Counted from the stretch's first letter, positions 35,030-43,983 are shown. The stretch: 64,000 nucleotides of DNA from Candidatus Saccharimonadota bacterium (GCA_030528025.1 JAUMZP010000002.1:1-64000); one strand, 5' to 3'. The notes: a model not told the origin generated them from the letters alone. Made by a program: numbers and translations.

Positions 35030-35590
35030 ATGATACATACCACGCTTTATTTTGTCCGTCATGGTCAGACAGATGCTAATATCGTAGCAGCGCAGAGCAA
35101 TGAAGCTTATGATAGTAACATGCCACTTAATCGTGTTGGGGCGGGACAAGCTACTGCGGTTGCGCGTGAGCTGGAGAAACTTACTCCGGTGGCGATCATC
35201 ACCTCACCATTGCTGCGCGCTCGTCAAACAGCCAAACAGATTGCGATGTATCACCCGATAGTCCCGCTAATAGAAATGACATACTTAGCGGAGCGATCGA
35301 TTGGCACAGTGGCCAATCGCAGTTGGCACCGGCTGTTTGATGTTGATGAGAACATTCAACCAGAAGGCGGCGAGTCGGTGCGGGATTTTTTGACGCGGAT
35401 CTACTGAGCCTATTGCTCAATTGACACGGATTATGCTGGTCAGACGGTCATCGTTGTGGCTCATGGCGGTGGGCATCGTGCTTTGTATGCCTATGCGCAC
35501 GATCTACCGTGGCGCGGCAATATGCGCCGCGAGCTGCTTGATAATAGCGCGGCGGTATACAATTTGGCCGCACGCTACGCCAACGTGTAG
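35030..35590 (+). pseudogene. histidine phosphatase (phosphoglycerate mutase-like) with internal TGA
   Basis: A 187-codon frame interrupted by TGA 35405-35407. The first half has the RHG catalytic motif (LYFVRHGQTDAN), the phosphate-binding Arg in TSPLLRARQTAKQI, and EGGESVRDFL. After the stop the same frame carries DYAGQTVIVVAHGGGHRAL with the second catalytic His, and runs to TAG 35588-35590. Both halves are needed for activity. TGA is one transition from CGA (Arg), and one change from TGG or GGA. Other genes here use TGA as an ordinary stop, so recoding is unlikely. The family is certain; the substrate is open. Confidence 0.82.
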
Positions 35591-35616
35591 TAAACTATGA
35601 GAGCCAAAGCGCTTGA

Positions 35617-35970
35617 TCACTGGGTGTGTTCTAACCACTGTTTTAGTACGACTGCCTGGTTGTGCTCTGTATCCTTTGCGCCGTATACTAGCGTCACAAC
35701 AGGGTAATTGGACCAGGCATTTTTTGCTGCAGTGGCAGCTAGATTAGTATCGAGCTCTTTTTTATAACATGCTGAAAACTCTGTAAACTTTTCTGGATCA
35801 TGGTGAAACCAGTGGCGTAATTCATCAGTTGGTGCAATGTCCTTTGCCTACTCATCGAGTGCCGCGTGCTCTTTGCTGATGCCTCGTGGCCAGAGTCGAT
35901 CGACCAAGACACGGTAGCCATCGCGTGGTGTCACTGATTCGTAGATTCGCGTAATTTTGTAGGTGGTCAT
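35617..35970 (-). pseudogene. DUF488 protein with one amber codon
   Basis: A 118-codon frame of the DUF488 family (small proteins of unknown function) with TYKITRIYE, GYRVLVDRLWPRGISKE, ELRHWFHHDPEKFTEF and a final VVTLVYGAKDTEHNQAVVL, all conserved. It is broken by TAG (plus strand CTA 35849-35851) in ALDE-stop-AKDIAPTDELR, where the family usually has Trp (TGG to TAG, one transition). No other lesion is seen. GAGAGG precedes ATG 35970, with TACAAT upstream. Confidence 0.8.
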
Positions 35971-36030
35971 ACTACCTCTCGTGCTATTGTAGCATAGAAG
36001 GTGAGACGGTGATTATATGGTGAGTAAAGC

Positions 36031-37698
36031 TTATTTATCGTCCTTGTTTGCGGTCAAGGTGCGCTGGGGCAAGAAGAGGGCAACAAGGAAGCCTGTGGCC
36101 ATAAGCGCGGCGCTGATGATAAAAATCTGGTGCAAGGAGTCGCTAAAGGCGTTGAGAATGCGCGTCGTGTAGTCGTCTTGCTGTTGGCTCAGCTGTTGCT
36201 GGGCACGTGCGCGAGCTGGAGCAGGGAGGCGGGCCATGCCTTTGGCTACACCCTGGCTGATGGTATCGCGCTGACTGTTGATGCGGAGTAGGGTATCGGC
36301 GCTGAGCTCACCATCGAGCTGCCGAGCGGCTTGTGGTGCGTGGTGCAGCGTCTGGATGTAGGGAATCTGATTGACATCGCCAAGGCTGTGCAGAATGCCA
36401 CTAGTGAGCACGCCCGCAAAGATAGCCGTTCCCACCGTCGAGCCAAGCCCGCGAAAGAGTTGTACGCTCGAGGTAGCAGCACCAAGATCCTGCTGGCGGA
36501 ATTCATTTTGTACGGCGAGGGTGAGGATGGGCATACACATCCCCATGCCAAAGCCAGTGAGTGTCATGATGATCGCCTCGTGCCAGTAGGGTGAGGTGGG
36601 CTGAAGCGTGATAAGTGAGAGAATACTTGCTGCGGTGATGGCGCAGCCAATGACGATATAGCGCTTGTATACACCTGTCCGGCTGATGATTTGCCCTACA
36701 CTGATAGAGCTGATCATCATTCCGCCTACCATTGGCAGGAGCATAAGGCCAGCCTGCGAGGCAGTCGCACCAAAGACTTGCTGATTGAACTGCGTGAGGT
36801 AGAGAATCGCCCCGAGAAAAGCGGCACCAAAGAGCAGGCTAATGAGCATAATGAGACGGTAAGTGGGGTTGCGGAAGAAGCGGAGAGGGAGGATGGGCTG
36901 GGCGGCTTTGCGCTCAAGCCAGAGGAAGATACCACTTGCAAGGGCGGCAATAGTCAGCAGCACACTTTTGATGAGAGTAAGGCTCGTGCCACGGTCGATG
37001 ACGCTCTTAAAGACCATCTCCGTATTGTCTACTGCCAAGACAAGCGCCGCTAGAGCAATGGTGATAAAAAGAGCACCGAGGTAGTCTGGCTTGTGCTTGC
37101 TGTCGTGCTTGATTTGTGGGCAATAGCGGATGATGAGAGCGGTAGCGATAATGCCAATTGGCACATTGATAAAGAACGTCCAGCGCCAGTTGGTTGTGAC
37201 ACCAAAGATGGTTGCACCATCAGTTAGCCAGCCACCAAGCAATGGCCCCGCCACCGAGCTCATACCAAAGGTCGCACCGATGAGCCCTTGCCAGCGGCCC
37301 CGCTCCTTAGGCGTAAAGAGATCGCCGACAATAGTAAAGGCGTTGGCGGTGATAATGCCGCCACCAATTCCTTGCAGCGCACGCCACGCAATGAGCCATT
37401 CTACGGTTGGTGCGATACCGCTGAGTAAGGAGCCAATGGTAAAGATTGCCACACCACTGAGCAAAAGTGGCTTGCGGCCATACATGTCGCTTAGCTTACC
37501 GGCTAGCGGCACCGTTACAGTGGTGGTGAGCATATAGGCAGTAACGATAAAGCCAAGTGATGAAAAGCTATTGAATTCCTTGACGATTGCGCCTAGTGCC
37601 GTCGCCACGATGGTTTGGTCGAGCGCTACGAGAAAGAGGGCGCTCATCACGGCAAGTATGACGATGAGTTTGTGACGTTGGGGCAGATGGTGGAGCAT
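36031..37698 (-). CDS. DHA2 (14-TMS) MFS drug:H+ antiporter
   Basis: A 555-residue EmrB/QacA-type exporter with about 14 membrane helices. Family motifs: LDQTIVATAL in helix 1 (motif D1), GKLSDMYGRKPLLL after helix 2 (motif A), WRALQGIGGG (motif B) and SSVAGPLLGGWLTDG (motif C). Members expel drugs, dyes and bile salts using the proton gradient. The gene is intact and monocistronic, next to a Nudix gene on the same strand. No regulator adjoins it. The substrate is unknown. Confidence 0.92.
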   Translation of the reverse strand: MLHHLPQRHKLIVILAVMSALFLVALDQTIVATALGAIVKEFNSFSSLGFIVTAYMLTTTVTVPLAGKLSDMYGRKPLLLSGVAIFTIGSLLSGIAPTVEWLIAWRALQGIGGGIITANAFTIVGDLFTPKERGRWQGLIGATFGMSSVAGPLLGGWLTDGATIFGVTTNWRWTFFINVPIGIIATALIIRYCPQIKHDSKHKPDYLGALFITIALAALVLAVDNTEMVFKSVIDRGTSLTLIKSVLLTIAALASGIFLWLERKAAQPILPLRFFRNPTYRLIMLISLLFGAAFLGAILYLTQFNQQVFGATASQAGLMLLPMVGGMMISSISVGQIISRTGVYKRYIVIGCAITAASILSLITLQPTSPYWHEAIIMTLTGFGMGMCMPILTLAVQNEFRQQDLGAATSSVQLFRGLGSTVGTAIFAGVLTSGILHSLGDVNQIPYIQTLHHAPQAARQLDGELSADTLLRINSQRDTISQGVAKGMARLPAPARARAQQQLSQQQDDYTTRILNAFSDSLHQIFIISAALMATGFLVALFLPQRTLTANKDDK

Positions 37699-37848
37699 AG
37701 AATTCCTTGGTTTAGTGATTTAATATTTCCAGTGCGAAACAGGGCAATTTACTCGCCTAATGTTTGGTGGGAGCTAGCCGTCGTTGAGTGATTAGAGAAC
37801 TACTGGCCAAATATGTTATGATACGCCGAAGAGAACTGTTTGTCAATT

Positions 37849-38316
37849 CTATGCTAAGGAGCTTAGGCATTGCACTGGTTGATCGTGCGCGATAAGCTGT
37901 GCCAGATCAACCTCGGCAAGGAAGCGAGGCAAGATTGGGTACTGCTGCGGGCTAATGAAGCCGCACTCGGCGACCTCTGCTAAACCGTGCGTTGTAGCGG
38001 CAAGGTCAATTGACTGGTAGTCTTGCCAGTTGGTGATGTGAAACAAGAACTCAAGCTGTTCGTGTGGCTCGCCATCTGCTGGCGCTGCGATAGTAAACTG
38101 CTGGACGAAGAGCAGTCGACCAATTACTGGATCGACGCCAGTTTCTTCGATCATCTCTCGCTGTAGGCCATCCAGTACGCTCTCACCCAGCTCTAGCCCA
38201 CCGCCTGGTGTGCACCAAAAATCTCGGTCATCGCCAGTGCGCGCTGTCAAGCGCTGGCAAAAGAGCTCGCCCCTGTCGTTAATGATAATTCCGCGTACGT
38301 TGACGTGTCTGTGCAT
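37849..38316 (-). CDS. Nudix hydrolase
   Basis: A 155-residue Nudix protein. The full Nudix box is visible: GGLELGESVLDGLQREMIEETGV (residues about 39-61, given here as the G-x5-E-x7-REUxEExGU pattern). VRGIIINDRGELFCQRLT forms the first strands. Such enzymes hydrolyse nucleoside diphosphate derivatives, often as housecleaning enzymes; the substrate is not predictable here. It is a single gene divergent from groESL. Confidence 0.9.
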   Translation of the reverse strand: MHRHVNVRGIIINDRGELFCQRLTARTGDDRDFWCTPGGGLELGESVLDGLQREMIEETGVDPVIGRLLFVQQFTIAAPADGEPHEQLEFLFHITNWQDYQSIDLAATTHGLAEVAECGFISPQQYPILPRFLAEVDLAQLIAHDQPVQCLSSLA

Positions 38317-38425
38317 GGTGTCTCCGATGATTGATATGACTTATGGATGATGTCCTGTATTTATTTTACTATTTTACGCTAAAAAATGATGTGTTGCGTG
38401 CTTATGTAGCAGGCTTACTCACCTC

Positions 38426-38464
38426 TTGATTTTCCCATTAGCACTCGCTATACTAGAGTGCTAG
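38426..38464 (+). promoter_or_regulatory. groESL promoter with CIRCE operator
   Basis: TTGATT (38426-38431) and TATACT (38449-38454) are 17 bp apart. A CIRCE element, TTAGCACTC (38438-38446), nine bases, GAGTGCTAG (38456-38464), straddles the -10 box, which lies inside its spacer. CIRCE is the HrcA repressor site, so heat-shock control by HrcA is expected. One base at the right end departs from the perfect repeat. Confidence 0.92.
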
Positions 38465-38516
38465 AAGCGCCTTAATTGATATGGGCGCGGTGATAAGTAT
38501 AAGAAAGGGGTAACCA

Positions 38517-38783
38517 ATGAGTTCACCAATCAAGCCAATGGCGCATTTCGTCGTGGCAGTTAAGGAGAAAAAGCCAGAGAAGACTGCCAGCGGGATCTTT
38601 TTGCCCGAGTCAGCTCAGGAGAAGTCGGAAGCTGCTAAGGTGATTGCTGTTGGATCGGCAGTAGAAGATGTCGCAGTCGACGCACGGGTGGTCTACAAGA
38701 ACTACGCAGCTACCACCATTAAGCTCGACAAAGAAGAATATTTGATTATCAAGGACGAGGATATCCTCGCGACAGTAGAATAG
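38517..38783 (+). CDS. groES: co-chaperonin GroES
   Basis: An 88-residue GroES/Cpn10 that caps the GroEL ring. The mobile loop (KPEKTASGIFLPESAQEK) and the C-terminal beta strands (VYKNYAATTIKLDKEEYLII) match the family; the length is slightly below the usual 95-97. GAAAGGGG precedes ATG 38517. It is the first gene of the CIRCE-controlled operon, 12 bases before groEL. Confidence 0.93.
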   Translation: MSSPIKPMAHFVVAVKEKKPEKTASGIFLPESAQEKSEAAKVIAVGSAVEDVAVDARVVYKNYAATTIKLDKEEYLIIKDEDILATVE

Positions 38784-38795
38784 GAGAACTAGTCT

Positions 38796-40439
38796 ATGGC
38801 AAAAAAAGTATTTTATGATGAAGATGCGCGCCGCCGAATTTTGGGCGGGGCAGAGATTCTCTACAACGCAGTGAAGACAACGATGGGGCCAAAGGGCCGC
38901 AATGTCGTCATTAGCAAAAGCTACGGTGGCCCAAGTGTCACGCACGATGGTGTGACAGTAGCTAAAGGTATCGACATCGAGGATGTTGATGACGAAACAC
39001 TGGGCTTTAAGGTGGGGGCAGAGCTTATCAAGCAAGCCGCTAACAAAATGAACGATGTAGCTGGTGATGGTACAACTACCGTGACGGTTTTGACCTACCA
39101 CATCCTCAGTGAGGCGAACAAGCTGATTGCTGCTGGTCACAACCCAATGCTGCTGCGCAAGGGTCTGGAGCGGGCTGCGGCAGAGGTAACAGCGGCTTTG
39201 AGCGAGCAGGCAGAAGACATTCGCAATGACGAAACACGTGTCGCAGAGGTGGCAACTATCTCGGCGGGTGATGACGCAATTGGCCGGCTAATTGCTGATG
39301 TGATGGAGAAGATCGGGCCCAATGGTGTGGTGACGGTTGAGGAAGGCCGCGGCCTTGAGCTAGAGAGCGAAGTGGTCGAGGGCTTTACCGTTCAGCGCGG
39401 CTTTGTCAGCCCATACATGGCGACAGACACGAAGCGAATGGAAGCGGTGTACGACAAGCCAGCTATCGTTATTACCGACAAGAAGATTTCTTCGGCGCAG
39501 GAATTTGTCCCACTGCTTGAGATGATTGCCCAGAGTGGTAAGAAAGATCTCGTCTTGATTGCTGACGATGTGGATGGTGAAGCGCTTGGTCTGCTTGTGC
39601 TGAACCGTCTCAAGGGTGCCTTTAATACCCTAGCTATTAAAGCGCCGAGCGATAAGGATGTCCTCTACGATATTGCTGCTCTGGTGGGCGCAACGGTTAT
39701 TACCGAGGATACTGGTATGAGCTTTGATACGGTTGGGTCTGATGTGGTGGGCTCGGCTCGCAAGGTGATTGCTACTAAGGATTTGACAACGATCGTCGAA
39801 GGGGCTGGTGCGAAGACGGCAGTTGATGCCCGGATTGACCAGATTGCCGTTGAAATTGCCAACAGCACAAGTGACTACACCAAGAACAATCTTGTTAAGC
39901 GCCAAGCTGCCCTGACTGGCCAAGTGGCGGTGATTAAGGTAGGTGGGGCAACCGAGACCGAGATCGAAGAGAAGAAATACCGCGTTGATGATGCGGTGGC
40001 TGCTGTTAAGGCTGCTCTGGCTGAGGGCGTTGTACCTGGTGGTGGGGTGACACTGGTCAATCTTGCGACGAGCTACACCCACGCTGGTGATGGCGATGCG
40101 TCAGTAACCGCTGGTGAGGATTTGCTCATCCACGCGCTGGAGCAACCATTCCGCATCCTGCTGACCAACTCTGGCCTCAATGCTGATGAGTGGCTGCCAC
40201 AGGTGAAGGCGGCGCAGCCTGGCTTTGGTATTAACGTCAATACACCAGGCGAGCTGATCGATCTCAAAGCAGCTGGCGTGGTTGACCCTGTTCGCGTTAC
40301 CAAGGAAGCACTGCAAAATGCGGCGTCTATCGCTGGCACCGCAATGACGATGGGTGCGCTCGTCGTCGACTTGCCTGAGAAGGAAGCGGCAAGCCCAGCT
40401 GGCATGCCTGGCATGGGCGGCGGTATGGGCATGTACTAG
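38796..40439 (+). CDS. groEL: chaperonin GroEL
   Basis: A complete 547-residue GroEL. Visible are TTMGPKGRNVVI, the ATPase loop DVAGDGTTTVTVL (with the catalytic-type Asp), EGVVPGGGV in the equatorial domain and a Gly/Met tail (GMPGMGGGMGMY). The N terminus begins AKKVFYDEDARRRIL. It folds client proteins with GroES in the cytoplasm. An intrinsic terminator follows. There is nothing unusual. Confidence 0.97.
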   Translation: MAKKVFYDEDARRRILGGAEILYNAVKTTMGPKGRNVVISKSYGGPSVTHDGVTVAKGIDIEDVDDETLGFKVGAELIKQAANKMNDVAGDGTTTVTVLTYHILSEANKLIAAGHNPMLLRKGLERAAAEVTAALSEQAEDIRNDETRVAEVATISAGDDAIGRLIADVMEKIGPNGVVTVEEGRGLELESEVVEGFTVQRGFVSPYMATDTKRMEAVYDKPAIVITDKKISSAQEFVPLLEMIAQSGKKDLVLIADDVDGEALGLLVLNRLKGAFNTLAIKAPSDKDVLYDIAALVGATVITEDTGMSFDTVGSDVVGSARKVIATKDLTTIVEGAGAKTAVDARIDQIAVEIANSTSDYTKNNLVKRQAALTGQVAVIKVGGATETEIEEKKYRVDDAVAAVKAALAEGVVPGGGVTLVNLATSYTHAGDGDASVTAGEDLLIHALEQPFRILLTNSGLNADEWLPQVKAAQPGFGINVNTPGELIDLKAAGVVDPVRVTKEALQNAASIAGTAMTMGALVVDLPEKEAASPAGMPGMGGGMGMY

Positions 40440-40462
40440 GACTCATCCTGCCTTGTTTTGCA

Positions 40463-40491
40463 AAAACCCACCACGTCTGTGGTGGGTTTTT
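40463..40491 (+). terminator. terminator of groESL
   Basis: A 12-bp stem, AAAACCCACCAC (40463-40474) with GTGGTGGGTTTT (40479-40490), has a 4-base loop and a T-run. Confidence 0.92.
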
Positions 40492-40508
40492 ATGTGGGAG
40501 AGAATCGG

Positions 40509-40537
40509 TTGACAGATACCCCTAGGGGGTATACCAT
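40509..40537 (+). promoter_or_regulatory. csoR-copB promoter with CsoR operator
   Basis: TTGACA (40509-40514) is spaced 17 bp from TACCAT (40532-40537), and ATG 40544 follows after six bases. Between the boxes lies the palindrome ATACCCC-TAG-GGGGTAT (40516-40532), the typical CsoR-family operator with its G/C tracts. Repressor bound there would block the polymerase. Confidence 0.85.
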
Positions 40538-40543
40538 AGGAAC

Positions 40544-40822
40544 ATGAGCAAAGATATTACCAGACGAGCATTACACCGTATCAAAATTATGAAGGGCCAG
40601 CTGGAGGGGTTAGAAAAGCGTGTGGCCGATGATGCCTACTGCATGGACATCATCATCCAGAGTCTGTCGATCCAGAAGTCGCTGGCGTCACTCAACAAGC
40701 TGATGGTCAAGCAGCACCTCGAGACACATGTGGCCGAGATGCTGGCGTCAAGCGATACGAAGCAGCGCGATAAGGCGCTCAAAGAGCTCGACCAGCTTTA
40801 TGATCTGACGAACATCCGCTAA
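40544..40822 (+). CDS. csoR: CsoR/RcnR-family metal-responsive repressor
   Basis: A 92-residue all-helical repressor of the CsoR/RcnR/FrmR (DUF156) family. Metal-site positions are Cys33, His58 and His62, with the exact 25- and 4-residue spacing of the CsoR Cys-His-Cys site but His in place of the last Cys. RALHRIKIMKGQLEGLEK forms the DNA-binding helix. It precedes a CopB-type ATPase by 60 bases, and its own promoter carries a CsoR palindrome, so copper-type autoregulation is inferred. The changed ligand could alter metal preference. Confidence 0.9.
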   Translation: MSKDITRRALHRIKIMKGQLEGLEKRVADDAYCMDIIIQSLSIQKSLASLNKLMVKQHLETHVAEMLASSDTKQRDKALKELDQLYDLTNIR

Positions 40823-40882
40823 TAGTACGCAGGGATAAGAAATGGAAGAATAATAGTGGTGCATTGCACCAAGGAGTTTGCT

Positions 40883-42886
40883 ATGGATACAAAACAGTCA
40901 CAGCACCATGAGCAGCATGCGACGGAGAGTTGTGCTCATCATGAGACGCATGGACAAGGTGGCCATTGCGGGCATGATGCGGCTCAGTTTCGGCAGCGGT
41001 TTTGGCTGTCGCTGCTGATAACGATCAGCGTATTGGTGTGTTCACCACTGCTACAGCAGTGGCTCGGCTATACACTACCGGAGGTGGTGAGCCGGTATGT
41101 GCCAGCCGTGAGCGGGACGATACTGCTGTGGTATGGTGGCCGAATTTTTATCCGGGCAGGGTGGCAGGAGCTACGGCAGCGCCAGCCTGGCATGATGCTG
41201 CTGATTGCTCTGGCGATCAGTGTGGCGTATGGTTACAGCCTGCTGGTGACCAGTGGCGTGGTAGCAGGAATGGATTTTTGGTGGGAGCTTGCGTCGCTCA
41301 TTACCATTATGCTCCTTGGGCACTGGCTCGAAATGGCAGCGATTAAGCGGGCAACGGATGCCGCTCATACCTTAGCTCAGCTCTTGCCTGAGATGGCAGA
41401 GGTCGTGACAGAGCAATCGATTGATACAGTGCCGCTTGATCATCTGGCTGTGGGGATGACCGTGCTGGTGCGCCCGGGTGGGCGCGTACCAGTGGATGGC
41501 CAGGTGATAACTGGCGCGTCGCAGGTCGATGAGTCGATGCTTACGGGTGAGTCGCGCCCCGTTGCCAAGCAGTCAGGGAGTCTTGTGACGGCAGGCACGA
41601 TCAACGGCACTGGTGCGCTTCATGTTATGGCCCAGCACATTAGTGATGATACAACGTTGTCGCATATTATGGAGCTGGTGCGCCAGGCTGAGCAGCGTCG
41701 GTCGCGAACGCAGGTGCTGGCGGACCGGGCAGCGGGCTATCTTTTCTATGCGGCGCTTGGTACTGCGCTGGTGGCGGGTGCTGGCTGGGCGCTGGCTGGT
41801 GCATCGCTGGGTGAAGTGCTGCAGCGAGTGGTGACGGTGCTGGTGGTGGCGTGCCCACACGCTTTGGGCTTGGCGGTGCCGCTGGTTGTATCGATCTCGA
41901 CCGGGCTTGCGGCCCAGCGCGGTATTGTGGTGCGTGATCGCCGCGCTTTTGAGGCCGCGTGGCACGCCAATGTGGTGTTATTTGATAAAACGGGTACGCT
42001 GACGACTGGTCGCCTAGCAGTGGTTGCAGTCCATGGTGGGGACGACGCGGCTGTTCTGGCATTAGCGGCAGCAGCTGAGCATGAGGCAGAGCACCCGATT
42101 GCAGCAGCGATTCGCCATGCGGCAGCTGATCGCCATGTCGCGATACCTGTGGTGCGTGACCTCCAGACGGTGCCGGGTTATGGCGTGCAGGCTGTGGTTG
42201 ATGGTGTGCCGACGTTAGTAGGCAATGCAGCCTTTATGCGGCAACATCAGATTGATCGAGACGAGATAACGACGGATCACACAGTGGTTTATGTTGCCCA
42301 GGCTGGACGCGTCTGTGGTGCGATTGAGCTTGGTGATGCGCCGCGCCCTGGTGCGGCAGCGACAGTTGCAGCGCTCCAACGCCGCGGTATAACGGTTGCT
42401 ATGGTAACGGGAGATGGTGCGCGGCCAGCCGATGCAATTGCTCGCCTCGTTGGTATCACTGAGGTCCACGCTGAGGTAACGCCAGCTAAGAAGGCGGCGA
42501 TTGTCATGACGTACCAGCAGCAGGGGAAGCGAGTGTGCTTTGTTGGTGATGGTGTGAATGATGCACCAGCGCTGGCCCAGGCCGAGAGTGGTGTCGCGAT
42601 TGGGACAGGGACTGATGTTGCCGCAGCGTCAGCCGGGATTATGCTGGTTGGCGATGATCCGCAGGCAATTGTCTGGCTGGTCACGCTGGCCCAGGCGACG
42701 TACCGCAAAATGGTGCAGAACCTCTGTTGGGGAGCGGGTTACAATGTGCTGATGCTTCCCCTCGCAGCTGGAGTGCTTGCGCCAGTTGGGGTGGTTATTT
42801 CGCCTGCGATCGGTGCGGTGGTGATGTCACTTTCGACGATCATTGTTGCAGCAAACGCACAGCTCCTGCGCCGCACGGCGGTGTAA
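40883..42886 (+). CDS. copB: CopB-type P1B heavy-metal ATPase
   Basis: A 667-residue P-type ATPase with a His-rich N terminus (SQHHEQH, CAHHETHGQGGHCGHD) instead of a CxxC domain. Motifs: TGES (actuator), CPHALGLAVPL in the sixth helix, DKTGTLTTG (phosphorylated Asp near 367), EHEAEHPI and GDGVNDAPALA. CPH rather than CPC, with the His-rich tail, marks the P1B-3 (CopB) subgroup that exports copper or silver. AAGGAG sets the start at ATG 40883; the frame extends to 40856. It is regulated with csoR upstream. Confidence 0.93.
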   Translation: MDTKQSQHHEQHATESCAHHETHGQGGHCGHDAAQFRQRFWLSLLITISVLVCSPLLQQWLGYTLPEVVSRYVPAVSGTILLWYGGRIFIRAGWQELRQRQPGMMLLIALAISVAYGYSLLVTSGVVAGMDFWWELASLITIMLLGHWLEMAAIKRATDAAHTLAQLLPEMAEVVTEQSIDTVPLDHLAVGMTVLVRPGGRVPVDGQVITGASQVDESMLTGESRPVAKQSGSLVTAGTINGTGALHVMAQHISDDTTLSHIMELVRQAEQRRSRTQVLADRAAGYLFYAALGTALVAGAGWALAGASLGEVLQRVVTVLVVACPHALGLAVPLVVSISTGLAAQRGIVVRDRRAFEAAWHANVVLFDKTGTLTTGRLAVVAVHGGDDAAVLALAAAAEHEAEHPIAAAIRHAAADRHVAIPVVRDLQTVPGYGVQAVVDGVPTLVGNAAFMRQHQIDRDEITTDHTVVYVAQAGRVCGAIELGDAPRPGAAATVAALQRRGITVAMVTGDGARPADAIARLVGITEVHAEVTPAKKAAIVMTYQQQGKRVCFVGDGVNDAPALAQAESGVAIGTGTDVAAASAGIMLVGDDPQAIVWLVTLAQATYRKMVQNLCWGAGYNVLMLPLAAGVLAPVGVVISPAIGAVVMSLSTIIVAANAQLLRRTAV

Positions 42887-42902
42887 GCTGTTAGTCTCGT
42901 TA

Positions 42903-42932
42903 TTGACAGGTCTTGGCTATCTATGTCATACT
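42903..42932 (+). promoter_or_regulatory. vanZ-like gene promoter
   Basis: TTGACA (42903-42908) and CATACT (42927-42932) are 18 bp apart; ATG 42943 follows after ten bases. This shows that the frame open from 42913 lies inside the promoter and is not translated. Confidence 0.7.
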
Positions 42933-42942
42933 AGCGCGCAGT

Positions 42943-43983
42943 ATGCTCTCATTCTTAGGAAATTTCACCGCGTCGTTTCGGGTGGCGCTTGTGATGTGGC
43001 CGTTTGCTGCATTTGTGTTGACACTACCACTGTTATTGGTGCACTATATCCGCTTTCGCCGGGTGGCATTTGGACGGGTGGTCATGACGTATTTGGTGGT
43101 GCTCTATGGCTTGGCGCTAGCTGCCTTTACACTTTACCCGATGCCAGATAATGCGGCGCGCTTTTGCGGGAGTCACCATATCCAACCGCAATTAGTGCCA
43201 CTGGCGTCAATTTTTGATATCTCGCACGAGGGCGTGCGGGCGTTACTGCAGGTGGTGCTTAATATTATCTTCTTTGTGCCACTGGGGGCGTTTTTGCGGG
43301 CGATGTATCGGGTGCGCTGGTGGACGGTGGTGGTGATTGGCCTTATGACGTCGGTAGTGATTGAAATCACACAGCTCACGGGGGTGTTTGGCGTGTATCC
43401 GTGTAGCTATCGGTTGTTTGATGTTGATGATTTGCTACTTAATACGAGCGGGGCACTGTTGGGCTTTTGGTCGGGTTGGTTGCTGCCAAATCTTCGTGAT
43501 ACTGAGCGTGGAGCAACGACGATTCGCCAGCCTGGCCTTGTGCGGCGTATCGTTGCCTTTGTTGTTGATATGACTGGAGTAGCGATTGGCTCAACGATTG
43601 TGATGGCGGCGCTCACGCTTCTCAATGTATTGCATTCACGGCAGTGGACTGAACAGATGCAGATGCTGATGCAGATCGTTCCGTATGGCTTTATTGCGCT
43701 CGTGCATGCCATCCTCCCATTGGTGGCACAGGGGCGGACGCTCGGTGGCTGGCTAACGGGTATTTCGCTGGATGATCGGCTGCGGGGGTGGTTCCACCGC
43801 GTGGTATTCTATGCGGTGCGGCTGCTCTATATTGCGGCGCTGTCGATGGTGCATCTGCCGTTTGTGTCATTGATGACGCTGCTTGTCACGATCGTGCTAT
43901 GGCATCGGTATAAGCAGCTGCCCTATGCAGTGCTTGATCGGTACTGGCCAACGCGTCACACACCAACCACTGATGACAAGTAA
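42943..43983 (+). CDS. VanZ-family protein with C-terminal RDD domain
   Basis: A 346-residue membrane protein. Residues about 1-185 form a VanZ-like domain with five helices (FTLYPMP after a helix, NIIFFVPLGAFLR, TSVVIEITQLTGVFG and DVDDLLLNTSGALLGF are hallmarks). The C-terminal part (about 195-320) is an RDD-type domain (RRIVAFVVDMTGVAIGS, QGRTLGGWLTGISL). VanZ proteins are linked to glycopeptide or lipoglycopeptide tolerance, by an incompletely known mechanism. The start is fixed by the promoter at 42903-42932. It is a single gene before the chitinase. Confidence 0.87.
   Translation: MLSFLGNFTASFRVALVMWPFAAFVLTLPLLLVHYIRFRRVAFGRVVMTYLVVLYGLALAAFTLYPMPDNAARFCGSHHIQPQLVPLASIFDISHEGVRALLQVVLNIIFFVPLGAFLRAMYRVRWWTVVVIGLMTSVVIEITQLTGVFGVYPCSYRLFDVDDLLLNTSGALLGFWSGWLLPNLRDTERGATTIRQPGLVRRIVAFVVDMTGVAIGSTIVMAALTLLNVLHSRQWTEQMQMLMQIVPYGFIALVHAILPLVAQGRTLGGWLTGISLDDRLRGWFHRVVFYAVRLLYIAALSMVHLPFVSLMTLLVTIVLWHRYKQLPYAVLDRYWPTRHTPTTDDK

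Noticed and set aside
34234-35043. 269-codon minus-strand frame opposite the ABC permease and zinc-ribbon genes
   Set aside because: It overlaps well-supported genes along its length and shows no family features.
35405-35407. TGA as a sense codon (Gracilibacteria/Absconditabacteria code)
   Set aside because: Many intact genes end in TGA or would run through others if TGA were Gly (for example the ATGA overlaps at 45936 and the PspC-operon junction at 59333), so the standard bacterial code applies.
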